A stretch of 64,000 nt of DNA from Geodermatophilaceae bacterium URHA0031 (GTDB taxonomy: Bacteria; Actinomycetota; Actinomycetes; Mycobacteriales; Geodermatophilaceae), in the NCBI GenBank assembly GCA_000620205.1, contig JHVP01000015.1:38885-102884 (forward strand), read 5' to 3'. Position numbers and translations under genes: made by a program. Below are positions 50,846 through 58,562 of the stretch, piece by piece; the stretch's first letter is position 1, and every line of letters starts with the position of its first letter. A model generated the notes under the pieces. That model saw only the letters and a list, made by a program, of their open reading frames with translations. It had not been told where the DNA came from and ran no database searches.

Positions 50846-51965
50846 CAACGGCTCGTTCCCGCAGTCCCGCGACGTCGTCACGACCGTCCTCGGGTTCGCC
50901 CGCACCCTGCGGCACGCCGGCGTCGCCGCCTCGCCCGACCGGGTGGAGGCGATGCTGGCCGCCGCGGCGCACCTCGACGTCCTGGACCCGACCGCCGTCT
51001 ACTGGGCCGGCCGGCTGACGCTGTGCGGCAGCCCGGACGACCTGGACCGCTACGACGCGGCCTTCGCCGCGTACTTCGGCGGGGAGGCGCCGCGGCCGCG
51101 GCGGTCCGCCGGCCCCGAGCAGCCCCGGGTGGTGCAGAGCGCGCCACTGGTGACCGGCGAGGGCAGCGAGGACGGCGGCGACCCCAGCGACCTCGCCACC
51201 CGGGCCAGCGGCGAGGAGGTGCTCCGGCACCGGGACGTCGCCGAGCTGACCGTCGCCGAGCGCGAGGAGCTGCGCCGGCTGTTCGCGCTGCTGGTCCCGG
51301 CCGCCCCGATGCGCGCCTCCCGGCGGCGCAGCCCGTCGGCGCACGGCTCGGTCCACCGGGCCCGCACCGTGCGGCGGGCGCTGCGCGACGGCGGGGAGGT
51401 GACCCGCCTGGTGCACCACCGCGCGCGGCCGCGGCCGCGCCGGGTGGTGCTGCTGATCGACGTCTCGGGCTCGATGAGCCCCTACGCCGACGCCCTGCTG
51501 CGCTTCGCGCACGCCGCGGTCCGCGCCCGCCCGGCGAGCACCGAGGTCTTCACCATCGGCACCCGGCTCACCCGGGTCACCCGGGAGCTGCGGCTGCGCG
51601 ACCCCGACCGTGCGCTCGCGGCCAGCGGATCGGCGATCCCCGACTGGTCCGGCGGCACCCGGATCGGCGAGGTGCTCAAGGCCTTCCTGGACCGCTGGGG
51701 CCAGCGCGGCACCGCCCGCGGCGCGGTCGTCGTCGTGTGCAGCGACGGCTGGGAGCGGGGCGGCGCAGAGCTCCTCGCCGAGCAGATGGCCCGGCTGCAC
51801 CGGCTCGCGCACGCGGTCGTCTGGGTGAACCCGCACAAGGGCCGGTCCGGCTACGAGCCGCTGACCGCGGGGATGGTGGCGGCGCTGCCGTCCGTTGACC
51901 ACTTCGTCGCCGGGCACAGCCTGGCCGCGTTCGAGCAACTGGCAGGAGTCATAACCCATGCTTGA
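50835..51965 (+). CDS. CoxE-type VWA-domain protein
   Basis: The 376-residue protein has a helical N-terminus (TVLGFARTLRHAGVAASPDRVEAML), an Arg-rich middle and a VWA domain from about residue 195. The MIDAS motif is VVLLIDVSGSMSPYADALL, with T in WSGGTRIG and D in VVCSDGWERGG. CoxE proteins pair with CoxD ATPases for copper-sulfur insertion at the molybdenum site of CO dehydrogenases. Those structural genes are absent here. Its GTG lies inside the preceding gene. Confidence 0.85.
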   Translation: MPADNGSFPQSRDVVTTVLGFARTLRHAGVAASPDRVEAMLAAAAHLDVLDPTAVYWAGRLTLCGSPDDLDRYDAAFAAYFGGEAPRPRRSAGPEQPRVVQSAPLVTGEGSEDGGDPSDLATRASGEEVLRHRDVAELTVAEREELRRLFALLVPAAPMRASRRRSPSAHGSVHRARTVRRALRDGGEVTRLVHHRARPRPRRVVLLIDVSGSMSPYADALLRFAHAAVRARPASTEVFTIGTRLTRVTRELRLRDPDRALAASGSAIPDWSGGTRIGEVLKAFLDRWGQRGTARGAVVVVCSDGWERGGAELLAEQMARLHRLAHAVVWVNPHKGRSGYEPLTAGMVAALPSVDHFVAGHSLAAFEQLAGVITHA

Positions 51966-52039
51966 AGGACCTCGGTCCCCGCACCACTGGCAAGCTCCCG
52001 GCGAGCCTCTGACCGAGGCCGACGTGCAAGGAGACCGGA

Positions 52040-53161
52040 ATGCGTGACGTACTCGATGACCTGGTCGGTTGGTGGCAGGCGGGGGAGACGGTCGGGGTCG
52101 GCACCGTCGTGGGCACCTGGCGCTCGGCGCCCCGCCCACCGGGTGCCTCCATGCTGGTCGGCCCCGACGGGACGGCGGTCGGCAGCGTGTCCGGCGGCTG
52201 CGTCGAGGGCGCGGTCTACGAGGAGGCGAAGGACGTCGTCGCCACCGGTGAACCGACGCTCGAACGCTACGGCGTCAGCGACGACGACGCCTTCGCCGTC
52301 GGCCTGACCTGCGGCGGGATCCTCGACGTCTACGTGGAGGCGATCTCCCGGGAGTCCTTCCCCGAGCTCGGCGAGGTGGCCGAGTCGGTCGCCGCGCACG
52401 AGCCGGTCGCCGTCGTCACCTGCGTGAAGGGCCCGCCGGACCGGCTCGGCCGGCGGATGGTGCTGTGGCCCGACCGGGCGTCGGGCTCGTTCGGTGAGCA
52501 GCACCTGGACGGCGCCGTCGCCGACGACGCCCGCGGCATGCTGGCCGCCGGCCGGACGGCGACGCTGACCTACGGGCACGACGGCGAGCGGCGCGGGGAC
52601 GACATCACCGTGTTCGTCTCCTCCTTCGCACCGCCCGCGCGGATGGTCGTCTTCGGCGCCATCGACTTCGCCGCGGCGGTCGCCCGGGTCGGGTCGTTCC
52701 TCGGCTACCGGGTCACCGTCTGCGACGCCCGCCCGGTGTTCGCCACCGCGCGCCGCTTCCCCGACGCCGACGAGGTGGTCGTGGAGTGGCCGCACCGCTA
52801 CCTGCAGGCCGAGGCCGACGCCGGGCGGATCGACGAGCGCACGGTGCTCTGCGTGCTGACCCACGACCCGAAGTTCGACGTCCCGCTGCTGGAGGTCGCG
52901 CTGCGGCTGCCGGTGGCCTACGTCGGCGCGATGGGCTCCCGGCGCACCCACGAGGAGCGGCTGGCGCGGTTGTCCGAGGCCGGGATCAAGGACGACGAGC
53001 TCGAGCGCCTGTCCTCGCCGATCGGGCTGGACCTGGGCGCCCGGACGCCGGAGGAGACCGCGGTGTCGATCGCCGCCGAGATCATCGCCGGCCGCTGGGG
53101 TGGCACCGGCGAGCGGCTCACCGGGGCGGAGGGCCCCATCCACCGCACCGCCGACCGTTAG
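52040..53161 (+). CDS. XdhC/CoxI-family molybdenum hydroxylase maturation factor
   Basis: The 373-residue protein has the XdhC N-terminal motif SVSGGCVEGAVYEEA near residue 52 with LTCGGILDVYVE, and a C-terminal Rossmann-like domain (MVVFGAIDFAAAVARVGSFLGYRVTV; YVGAMGSRRTHEERLARL). XdhC-type proteins bind molybdenum cofactor and promote its sulfuration before insertion into xanthine or CO dehydrogenase. ATG 52040 follows AAGGAG. It lies 74 bases after coxE. Its TAG stop is part of the palindrome at 53159-53188. Confidence 0.88.
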   Translation: MRDVLDDLVGWWQAGETVGVGTVVGTWRSAPRPPGASMLVGPDGTAVGSVSGGCVEGAVYEEAKDVVATGEPTLERYGVSDDDAFAVGLTCGGILDVYVEAISRESFPELGEVAESVAAHEPVAVVTCVKGPPDRLGRRMVLWPDRASGSFGEQHLDGAVADDARGMLAAGRTATLTYGHDGERRGDDITVFVSSFAPPARMVVFGAIDFAAAVARVGSFLGYRVTVCDARPVFATARRFPDADEVVVEWPHRYLQAEADAGRIDERTVLCVLTHDPKFDVPLLEVALRLPVAYVGAMGSRRTHEERLARLSEAGIKDDELERLSSPIGLDLGARTPEETAVSIAAEIIAGRWGGTGERLTGAEGPIHRTADR

Positions 53162-53188
53162 GGGCCATGTTGGCCAACATGGCCCCTA
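53159..53188. terminator. 30-bp perfect palindrome containing both convergent stop codons
   Basis: The palindrome has arms TAGGGGCCATGTTGG and its complement, with no loop. The TAG at 53159-53161 ends the XdhC gene, and the complementary TAG (53188-53186) ends the M20 peptidase gene. It probably acts as a bidirectional terminator. Confidence 0.82.
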
Positions 53189-54589
53189 GGAGGGCGGCCA
53201 GGGGGCGTCCGGTTCGCCGAGGTCCCACCACAGGCCGGCCATGAGCGCCAGCGACTCGCGGACCAGCGCGGTCGGCAGGTGCTCGTCCGGCGCGTGCTGG
53301 GCGCAGCCTGGGTAGGAGTGCGGCACCCACACGGTCGGGAGCCCGAGCACGTGCGCGAACGGCTCGTTGGGCAGCGACCCGCCGAGGTTGGGCAGCAGCG
53401 CCGGGGTGACCCCGGTGCTGCGCTCGAGGGAGGCGAGGGTCCAGGCCACCCACGGGTCCTCGGGGTCGGTCCGGGTGGCGGCCATGGTGTGCTCGACCTC
53501 CACCTGGACGGCGGCGAACCCGGCGGCGTCCAGGTGCGCACGGAGGACCGGGGCGACCTGGGCGGGGTCGGTGCCGACGACGAAGCGCAGCTGGCAGTGC
53601 GCGCGGGCGGTCGGCGGGATGGCGTTCACCGGGGCGTCCGGGTCGCCGGCGGTCATCGCCAGCACCTCGAGGGTGTTCCAGGCGTAGAGCCGCTCGCTGG
53701 GGGACAGCCCCGGCTCGCCCCAGCCCGGGTCGATCGCCGGGCTGTCCCGGCCCTGGTCGACGTCGATCGAGCGCAGCGCTGCGCGCACCGGCGCCGGGAC
53801 GCCGTCCGGCCGCAGCCCGTCGACCAGCAGCCGGCCGCGGCCGTCGACCAGCGAGGCCAGCGCGTTGGCCAGGACGGCGGCCGGGTTGACCAGCACCCCG
53901 CCCCAGTTGCCCGAGTGGTGAGCGGTCTCCCGGGCAGTGACCCGGAAGGTCACGTTCACCGAGCCGCGGGTGCCGAGGAAGACCGTCGGCCGGTCGGCGG
54001 CGACCCGCGGGCCGTCGGAGCCGATCAGCAGGTCGGCGGCGAGCTCGTCGCGGTGCTGCGTGCACAACTCGGTCAGCCCGGGGGAGCCGGACTCCTCGCC
54101 CATGTCCAGCAGCAGCGTGACGTCGTAGCCGAGCCGCCCGCCGCGGGCGGCGATCACCTGCTCCAGCGCGACGAGGTTGACCGTGTGCTGGCCCTTGTTG
54201 TCCGCGACCCCCCGGCCGTACCAGCGGTCGCCCTCGACGACGACCCGCCACGGGTCAAGCCCCGCGCGCCACTGCTCGGGGTGGGCCGGCTGGACGTCGC
54301 CGTGCCCGTAGGTGAGCACCCGTCGGCGCGCTCCCTCGGACCGGTGCGCGAGGAGGAACGGGTGCCCCGGCGAGACCGGGTTCGGCAGCACCCGGGCGGT
54401 GAAGCCCAGCCGCTCGACGTCGGGCACCAGCTCGGCGGTGAGGTAGGCCCGCAGGTCGTCGGCCCGCCCGGGATCCGCGCTCTCGGTGCGGAACGCGACC
54501 CGGCGCTCCAGGGTCGCGAGGAAGGCACCGGAGTCGAAGGAGGCGGTCGCGGCGTCGAGGGCGGTCTGGCGGTCGGACACGGCGGGCAC
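53186..54589 (-). CDS. M20-family metallopeptidase (dipeptidase type)
   Basis: The 467-residue protein has the M20 zinc motifs: LTYGHGDVQPAHPEQW (His/Asp), GRGVADNKGQHTVNL (bridging Asp), DMGEESGSPGL (catalytic Glu pair), LLIGSDGPRV (Asp) and HSYPGCAQHAPDEHL (His). The dimerisation lid lies between residues 195 and 320. It should hydrolyse dipeptides or N-acyl amino acids. GTG 54589 has a GAAGG upstream; GTG 54580 is possible. It is divergent from the XRE gene by 79 bases. Confidence 0.88.
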   Translation of the reverse strand: MPAVSDRQTALDAATASFDSGAFLATLERRVAFRTESADPGRADDLRAYLTAELVPDVERLGFTARVLPNPVSPGHPFLLAHRSEGARRRVLTYGHGDVQPAHPEQWRAGLDPWRVVVEGDRWYGRGVADNKGQHTVNLVALEQVIAARGGRLGYDVTLLLDMGEESGSPGLTELCTQHRDELAADLLIGSDGPRVAADRPTVFLGTRGSVNVTFRVTARETAHHSGNWGGVLVNPAAVLANALASLVDGRGRLLVDGLRPDGVPAPVRAALRSIDVDQGRDSPAIDPGWGEPGLSPSERLYAWNTLEVLAMTAGDPDAPVNAIPPTARAHCQLRFVVGTDPAQVAPVLRAHLDAAGFAAVQVEVEHTMAATRTDPEDPWVAWTLASLERSTGVTPALLPNLGGSLPNEPFAHVLGLPTVWVPHSYPGCAQHAPDEHLPTALVRESLALMAGLWWDLGEPDAPWPPS

Positions 54590-54640
54590 GGGGTCGACCT
54601 TCGCAGCCGCCCGGCCCAGCCGCAGCAGGGGCAGACTGTC

Positions 54641-54661
54641 ATACCTTCAGGGGTATACCGT
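54641..54661 (+). promoter_or_regulatory. Leaderless promoter and operator half-sites of the XRE-ClpP-MOSC operon
   Basis: TACCGT (54656-54661) lies 7 nt before ATG 54669. ATACC (54641-54645) and GGTATACC (54652-54659) form repeated inverted half-sites, and GGTAT recurs at 54666-54670. The spacing suggests autoregulation by the XRE protein. Confidence 0.55.
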
Positions 54662-54668
54662 TGCAGGT

Positions 54669-54932
54669 ATGCCGCCGCGTCGGACGTCCTTCCCGGGACT
54701 GCAGCAGATGGCCGACCGCCGCCGCGAGGTGATCGAAGAGCTGGCCGAGGCCCGCCGGGCCAGCGGGGTCAGCCAGACCGAGGTCGCCGCGCGGATGGGG
54801 ACGTCCCAGTCCGCCGTCGCACGGCTGGAGAGCGGTGAGCTGGACGCGCGGATGTCCACCCTCGAGCGCTACGCGGCCGCCGTGGGCCGCACCGTCGACT
54901 GGCAGGTCCGACCCGCAGAGGAGCCGAAGTGA
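54669..54932 (+). CDS. XRE-family HTH regulator
   Basis: The 87-residue protein has one HTH domain at about residues 20-80 (REVIEELAEARRASGVSQTEVAARMGTSQSAVARLESGELDARMSTLERYAAAVG, quoted in parts: SGVSQTEVAARMGTSQSAVA is the HTH core). It resembles HigA/antitoxin-type regulators but has no toxin neighbour. ATG 54669 is set by a leaderless -10 box. Its stop overlaps the start of the ClpP-like gene (GTGA), so the two proteins are made together, which is the main clue to function. Confidence 0.84.
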   Translation: MPPRRTSFPGLQQMADRRREVIEELAEARRASGVSQTEVAARMGTSQSAVARLESGELDARMSTLERYAAAVGRTVDWQVRPAEEPK

Positions 54933-55588
54933 ACCCGATCAGCACCTGGCCGCCGTTGCCCCCCACGCCACCCGACCCACCGCGACCGCCCCGCAGCCCA
55001 TGGCTCCCCGAGCCACGCCCGACCACCGCCCCGGGCGCGGTCTCGGTGTCCTCGGTGGAGGTGCACGCACCCGACTGGCTCGCCGAGCGGCTGGTCGCCC
55101 AGCGGGTCGTCGCGCTGGCCGGGGAGCTGGACGCCGAGGCCGCCAACCGCGCGATCGCCACGCTCGCCCTGCTCGACGCGTCCGGGGACGAGCCGGTCCA
55201 GCTGCGGCTCTCCGGCGTGCAGGTCGACGTGGAGGCGGCGTTCGCGCTGGTCGACGCGCTGGACCTGATGGGCGCCCCGGTGCACGTCACCGCGCTGGGC
55301 ACGCTGACCGGCGCCGCGATCGCTCTGCTCGCCGTGGGCGACGTCCGGACGGCGGGGCCGCACGCGGTGCTGCAGCTGGCGGATCCGAAGCCCCCGCGCG
55401 GTGTCCGCGGCTGGGACGTCGAGGCGTGGGTCGTCGAGCACGCCCGCCAGGTCGAGCGGCTGCACGAGCGGCTGGCCGAGGCGACCGGCCGCCCGGTGGC
55501 AGAGCTCGCGGCCGACATGCGCGCCCAGCGGGTGCTCACCGTCGACGAGGCCCGGGAGTACGGGCTGCTCGACCCGCGGGACGCGTGA
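54929..55588 (+). CDS. ClpP/crotonase-fold protein lacking the Ser-His-Asp catalytic residues
   Basis: The 219-residue protein has a Pro-rich N-terminus (residues 6-36) and then a ClpP-like domain: RVVALAGELDAEAANRAIATL, VQLRLSGVQVDVEAAFALVDAL, VTALGTLTGAAIALLAVGDV, and the C-terminal RVLTVDEAREYGLLD. Aligned by these landmarks, the catalytic Ser is Gly128 (GTLTGAA), the catalytic His is Ala151 (LQLADP) and the Asp is not conserved. It is therefore probably an inactive ClpP-like scaffold or regulator. It is translationally coupled to the XRE regulator upstream and the MOSC gene downstream (both GTGA). Confidence 0.75.
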   Translation: MNPISTWPPLPPTPPDPPRPPRSPWLPEPRPTTAPGAVSVSSVEVHAPDWLAERLVAQRVVALAGELDAEAANRAIATLALLDASGDEPVQLRLSGVQVDVEAAFALVDALDLMGAPVHVTALGTLTGAAIALLAVGDVRTAGPHAVLQLADPKPPRGVRGWDVEAWVVEHARQVERLHERLAEATGRPVAELAADMRAQRVLTVDEAREYGLLDPRDA

Positions 55589-56166
55589 GCGAGGAGCTGC
55601 GGTACCGCTACGACGTCGAGGTGGTGGGCCTGCTCGCCTCACCCGAGCACCGCTGGGACGGTCGGCCGGACACGGCCCTCGCCGACGGTGCGGTCGACCG
55701 GCGCGACCGCCTGGAGGTGCGCGCCGGATACGGGATCGTGGGTGATCGCTACGCCGGCCGCCCGGTGCACCGGGACGCCGCGGTCACCGTGATCGCCGTC
55801 GAGGCCCTCGAGGCGCTGGCCGGCGAGCTGGGCAGCGGCCCGCTGGACCCGCTCGCCACCCGGCGCAACGTCGTGCTGCGCGGCGCGGAGGTGGAGGCGC
55901 TGCGCGGGCAGCCGTTCAGCCTGGACGGCGTCCTGCTCACCGGCGGCCGCCCGGCGAACCCGTGCGCGTGGCTGGACCTCGCGCTGGCCCCGGGCGCGCA
56001 CCGGGGGCTCCGGGGTCGCGCCGGGATCCGCTGCGCGGCCCGCGGCGACGGCGTCCTGGTGCTCGGCCCGGCGGTGCTCCGGTCCGCCGTCCCGCTGGAC
56101 CCGGCGAGGGCAGGGGTCGCGGTGCGGCGGGCCCCCGGGGTCAGCCCGAGAGCGACGGGCCGTTGA
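55585..56166 (+). CDS. MOSC-domain protein
   Basis: The 193-residue protein has the MOSC beta-barrel signature: LEVRAGYGIVGDRYAGRPVHRDAAV, LATRRNVVLRGAEVEAL and GGRPANPCAWLDLALAPG. The Cys in NPCAWLD is at the usual position for a sulfur carrier. MOSC proteins bind molybdenum cofactor or carry sulfur to it. GTG 55585 overlaps the ClpP-like stop, placing it in the XRE operon. It converges on the 109-residue gene with a 26-base overlap. Confidence 0.83.
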   Translation: MSEELRYRYDVEVVGLLASPEHRWDGRPDTALADGAVDRRDRLEVRAGYGIVGDRYAGRPVHRDAAVTVIAVEALEALAGELGSGPLDPLATRRNVVLRGAEVEALRGQPFSLDGVLLTGGRPANPCAWLDLALAPGAHRGLRGRAGIRCAARGDGVLVLGPAVLRSAVPLDPARAGVAVRRAPGVSPRATGR

Positions 56167-56470
56167 GGTCGATGGCCCGGTCGTAGGCGACCTGCCGGGC
56201 GGCGCTGAACCGCTCGTGCCAGTCCGGAGAGCCGTCGGGGATCTCCTCGATCACGGACTCGCCGAGCACCCGGGTCTCCCCGGTGGGCAGCCGGGCGACC
56301 TTGCGGACGACCACCCGGGTCACGCCCCCGACGGCCTCATGGGCGTCCTCCCAGCGGGCGGCCGCCTCCGCGGCCGGCCACTGGCGGGCCGGCCGGCCGA
56401 GCCAGGTCTGCACCGCGACGACGAACACCGACACCAGCAGGGCCAGGACGATCAGGTCGAGCAGGACCAC
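56141..56470 (-). CDS. Membrane-anchored protein of unknown function
   Basis: The 109-residue protein has one N-terminal transmembrane helix (VLLDLIVLALLVSVFVVAVQTW) and a soluble remainder (RWEDAHEAVGGVTRVVVRKVARL; ESVIEEIPDGSPDWHERFSAARQ). GTG 56470 has GAGGT upstream. It follows the VWA gene by 57 bases on the same strand. No family is recognised, and it could be an inner-membrane partner of the VWA/MoxR pair. Confidence 0.62.
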   Translation of the reverse strand: MVLLDLIVLALLVSVFVVAVQTWLGRPARQWPAAEAAARWEDAHEAVGGVTRVVVRKVARLPTGETRVLGESVIEEIPDGSPDWHERFSAARQVAYDRAIDLNGPSLSG

Positions 56471-56527
56471 GGCGGTACCTCACAGTCCGGGGAGCTCGCG
56501 AGTCGTAGGGGGCATCGAGGTCCTTCG

Positions 56528-57571
56528 TCAGTCCAGCAGGGTGCGCACGGCGGCCGGCGCCTGCGAGGGGCGGTGCAGCGGTGCCGATCGGCCGCCACCG
56601 GCCGCGGCCAGCGCCGCGCACGCCTCCGCCGAGCCCGGCTCACCGGACAGCGCGAGCACGTGCAGCCGGGCCCCCGCGCGGGCCAGGGCCGCCGCGGCCG
56701 GGACCGGGTCGGGGCTGTCGGTGGGCATCCCGTCGGACAGCAGCAGCACGTCGCGGACCGCGGTGCGGGTCCGGGCCAGCTGCTGCCCGGCCGTCCGGAG
56801 CGCCAGGTCCAGGTTCGTCGTCCCGCCGCCGCGCAGGTCGAACAACCGGTCGACCACCACCTCCGGCCGTGCCCCCGCCGTCAGCGGCTGGAGCACCACC
56901 GCCGTGGACCAGAACGCCAGCACGGCCAGCTCGTCGCCCGGCCGCATCCGCTGGGCGAGCGCCGACGCCGTCAGGACGGCGGCCGCCAGCTCGTCCCCGG
57001 CGACGGAGCCCGACGCGTCGACGACGAGCACGCAGGCCCGCCCGGCCGTCCGCCAGCTGCGGGTGTGCAGGTGATCGGCCCGCCAGTGCGGTTCCGCGCC
57101 CCGGGCGGCGAGGGTGGCGTCCAGGTCGACGTCGGCGCCGGTCGGGTCGCGGCGGGTGACCACCCGCCGGCTGCCTGCCCGGTCGGGTACACCGGTGCGC
57201 GGGACGGTGACCGGCAGCCGCGCGGCCAGCGTGCGGGCGGCGGCGCGCAGCCGGCGGTCGAAGGCCCGGCCCAGGGCGGCCACCAGCCGGGCCGCCGCAT
57301 CGGGGTCCCGGCCGGCCAGGTCGGCCAGCGCCTCCTCGTCCAGCTGGCCGGCCTCCGGGCTGACCTGCGCGAACTCGGGGTGCGAGCGGGCCAGCTCGTC
57401 ACGGCTTGCCCCCCCGGCGCCCTGGCGGCGGAGCAGCTCGGCGACCTGGTCGGGGTCCTCGACGACCGACGGCGGCGGCCCCGGGCGCGCGCCCGGGGGT
57501 GCGGCGCCGGGCGGTGGCGGCGCCCCCGGCCCCGGCTGGTCTCCCCGGGGCTCGTCCGCCTCGGGGGTCAG
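56528..57571 (-). CDS. VWA-domain protein paired with MoxR ATPase (CTG start)
   Basis: The 347-residue protein has a Pro/Gly-rich lead, a helical region (DPDQVAELLRRQ; ELARSHPEFAQVSPEAG) and a C-terminal VWA domain. The MIDAS is CVLVVDASGSVAGDELAAAV, with T in RGGGTTNLDLAL and D in VLLLSDGMPTDS, as in magnesium-chelatase D-like and CoxE-like proteins. The frame stays open to CTG 57571, which overlaps the MoxR stop (CTGA). No ATG, GTG or TTG occurs in frame before GTG 57283, which would remove the helical region, so CTG is the likely start. Confidence 0.75.
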   Translation of the reverse strand: MTPEADEPRGDQPGPGAPPPPGAAPPGARPGPPPSVVEDPDQVAELLRRQGAGGASRDELARSHPEFAQVSPEAGQLDEEALADLAGRDPDAAARLVAALGRAFDRRLRAAARTLAARLPVTVPRTGVPDRAGSRRVVTRRDPTGADVDLDATLAARGAEPHWRADHLHTRSWRTAGRACVLVVDASGSVAGDELAAAVLTASALAQRMRPGDELAVLAFWSTAVVLQPLTAGARPEVVVDRLFDLRGGGTTNLDLALRTAGQQLARTRTAVRDVLLLSDGMPTDSPDPVPAAAALARAGARLHVLALSGEPGSAEACAALAAAGGGRSAPLHRPSQAPAAVRTLLD

Positions 57572-58425
57572 GGTTTTCCCAGCTCCTCACCGGCCCGTCG
57601 CCAGATGTCGGAGACGACGTCCTCGACCGGCCGGGTCAGCCCGTCGGCGACGGTGACCTTGCCGGTGAGCGCGGCCAGCGCGGCGTCCGCGCCGGTGCGC
57701 TCGTCGACCTCGGTGCTGCCCCGGACGACGGCGAGCTCGGTGGCGATCAGCACGGTGTCGATCGCGCCGCGCACCGAGGCCCCGATCCGCAGCTCGGGGT
57801 GGTCGCGGGTGATCCGGACGGCCCGCACGGCGCGGTGCACCAGTGGGTCGGGGCTGCCGGTGGCCGCGGTGACGACGGCGCGCTCGGCGTCCTCGTCCTG
57901 GTAGCCCATCGCCACCCGGCAGGACCGGTCGTACAGCGCCGGGGTGATCCGCGCGGTGCCGACGGCGTCGAACGGGTTCATGGCCGCGACCAGCCGGAAC
58001 GTCGGGCGCGCCGGCACCCGGCCGAACCGGGGCACGTGCATCTCGCGCTCGGACAGCACGCCGAGCAGCACGTTCATCGTCTCCTCGGGCACCCGGTTGA
58101 ACTCCTCGACGTAGAGGAGCGCGCCCTCGGTCATCGCCCGGGTGAGCGGGCCGGGCACGAAGTTCTCCGGGCGGTAGTCCTCGCTGAGCACCCGGGAGGC
58201 GTCGTGGTGGCCGACCAGCCGGGTCGGGGTCAGCTCGGCGTTGCCCTCGACGAGGACGAGCGGCACGCCGGTGCCGTCGGCCAGCGCGCGCAGCAGCGTC
58301 GTCTTCCCGGTGCCCGGCGGGCCCTCGAGGACGACGTTCCGCCCGGCCGACAGCGCCGCGGCGACCACCTCGGCCTCCCGCACCCGGGCGACGACCCGGT
58401 CCTGGGCGGTGCGGACCATCCCCAC
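57568..58425 (-). CDS. MoxR-family AAA+ ATPase
   Basis: The 285-residue protein has Walker A VVLEGPPGTGKTTLLRAL near residue 31, Walker B EGALLYVEEFNRVPEETMNVLL, sensor 1 RLVAAMNPFDAVGTARI and arginine-finger YDRSCRVAMGYQ. It is a CbbQ/MoxR-like chaperone ATPase acting with the VWA protein encoded next (CTGA overlap). The open frame continues about 25 codons upstream of GTG 58425 without a standard start; GAGGAG at 58463-58468 precedes that extension, so the true N-terminus may be longer. Confidence 0.83.
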   Translation of the reverse strand: MGMVRTAQDRVVARVREAEVVAAALSAGRNVVLEGPPGTGKTTLLRALADGTGVPLVLVEGNAELTPTRLVGHHDASRVLSEDYRPENFVPGPLTRAMTEGALLYVEEFNRVPEETMNVLLGVLSEREMHVPRFGRVPARPTFRLVAAMNPFDAVGTARITPALYDRSCRVAMGYQDEDAERAVVTAATGSPDPLVHRAVRAVRITRDHPELRIGASVRGAIDTVLIATELAVVRGSTEVDERTGADAALAALTGKVTVADGLTRPVEDVVSDIWRRAGEELGKP

Positions 58426-58498
58426 CGCGTCCAGCCGGGCAGCGTCGTGTCGGGCAGGCGCGGTGATGGTCGGCTCCTCGTCGAGCGGGACGGTGGGG

Positions 58499-58557
58499 CC
58501 CCGGGGGCCGGTACGACCGGCCCCCGGGGTGCGGCCTCGTCGCAGGGCGACGAGGCC
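58499..58557 (-). terminator. Two strong hairpins in tandem after the alcohol dehydrogenase gene
   Basis: GGCCTCGTCGC-AGG-GCGACGAGGCC (58533-58557) has an 11-bp stem. CCCCGGGGGCCGGT-ACG-ACCGGCCCCCGGGG (58499-58529, arms quoted separately) has a 14-bp stem. Both lie within 65 bases of the dehydrogenase stop. Confidence 0.72.
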
Positions 58558-58562
58558 CGTGG

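Noticed and set aside
54669..54932. HigBA-type toxin-antitoxin pair
   Set aside because: No RelE/HigB-like gene is adjacent; the coupled partner is a ClpP-fold protein of 219 residues, not a toxin.
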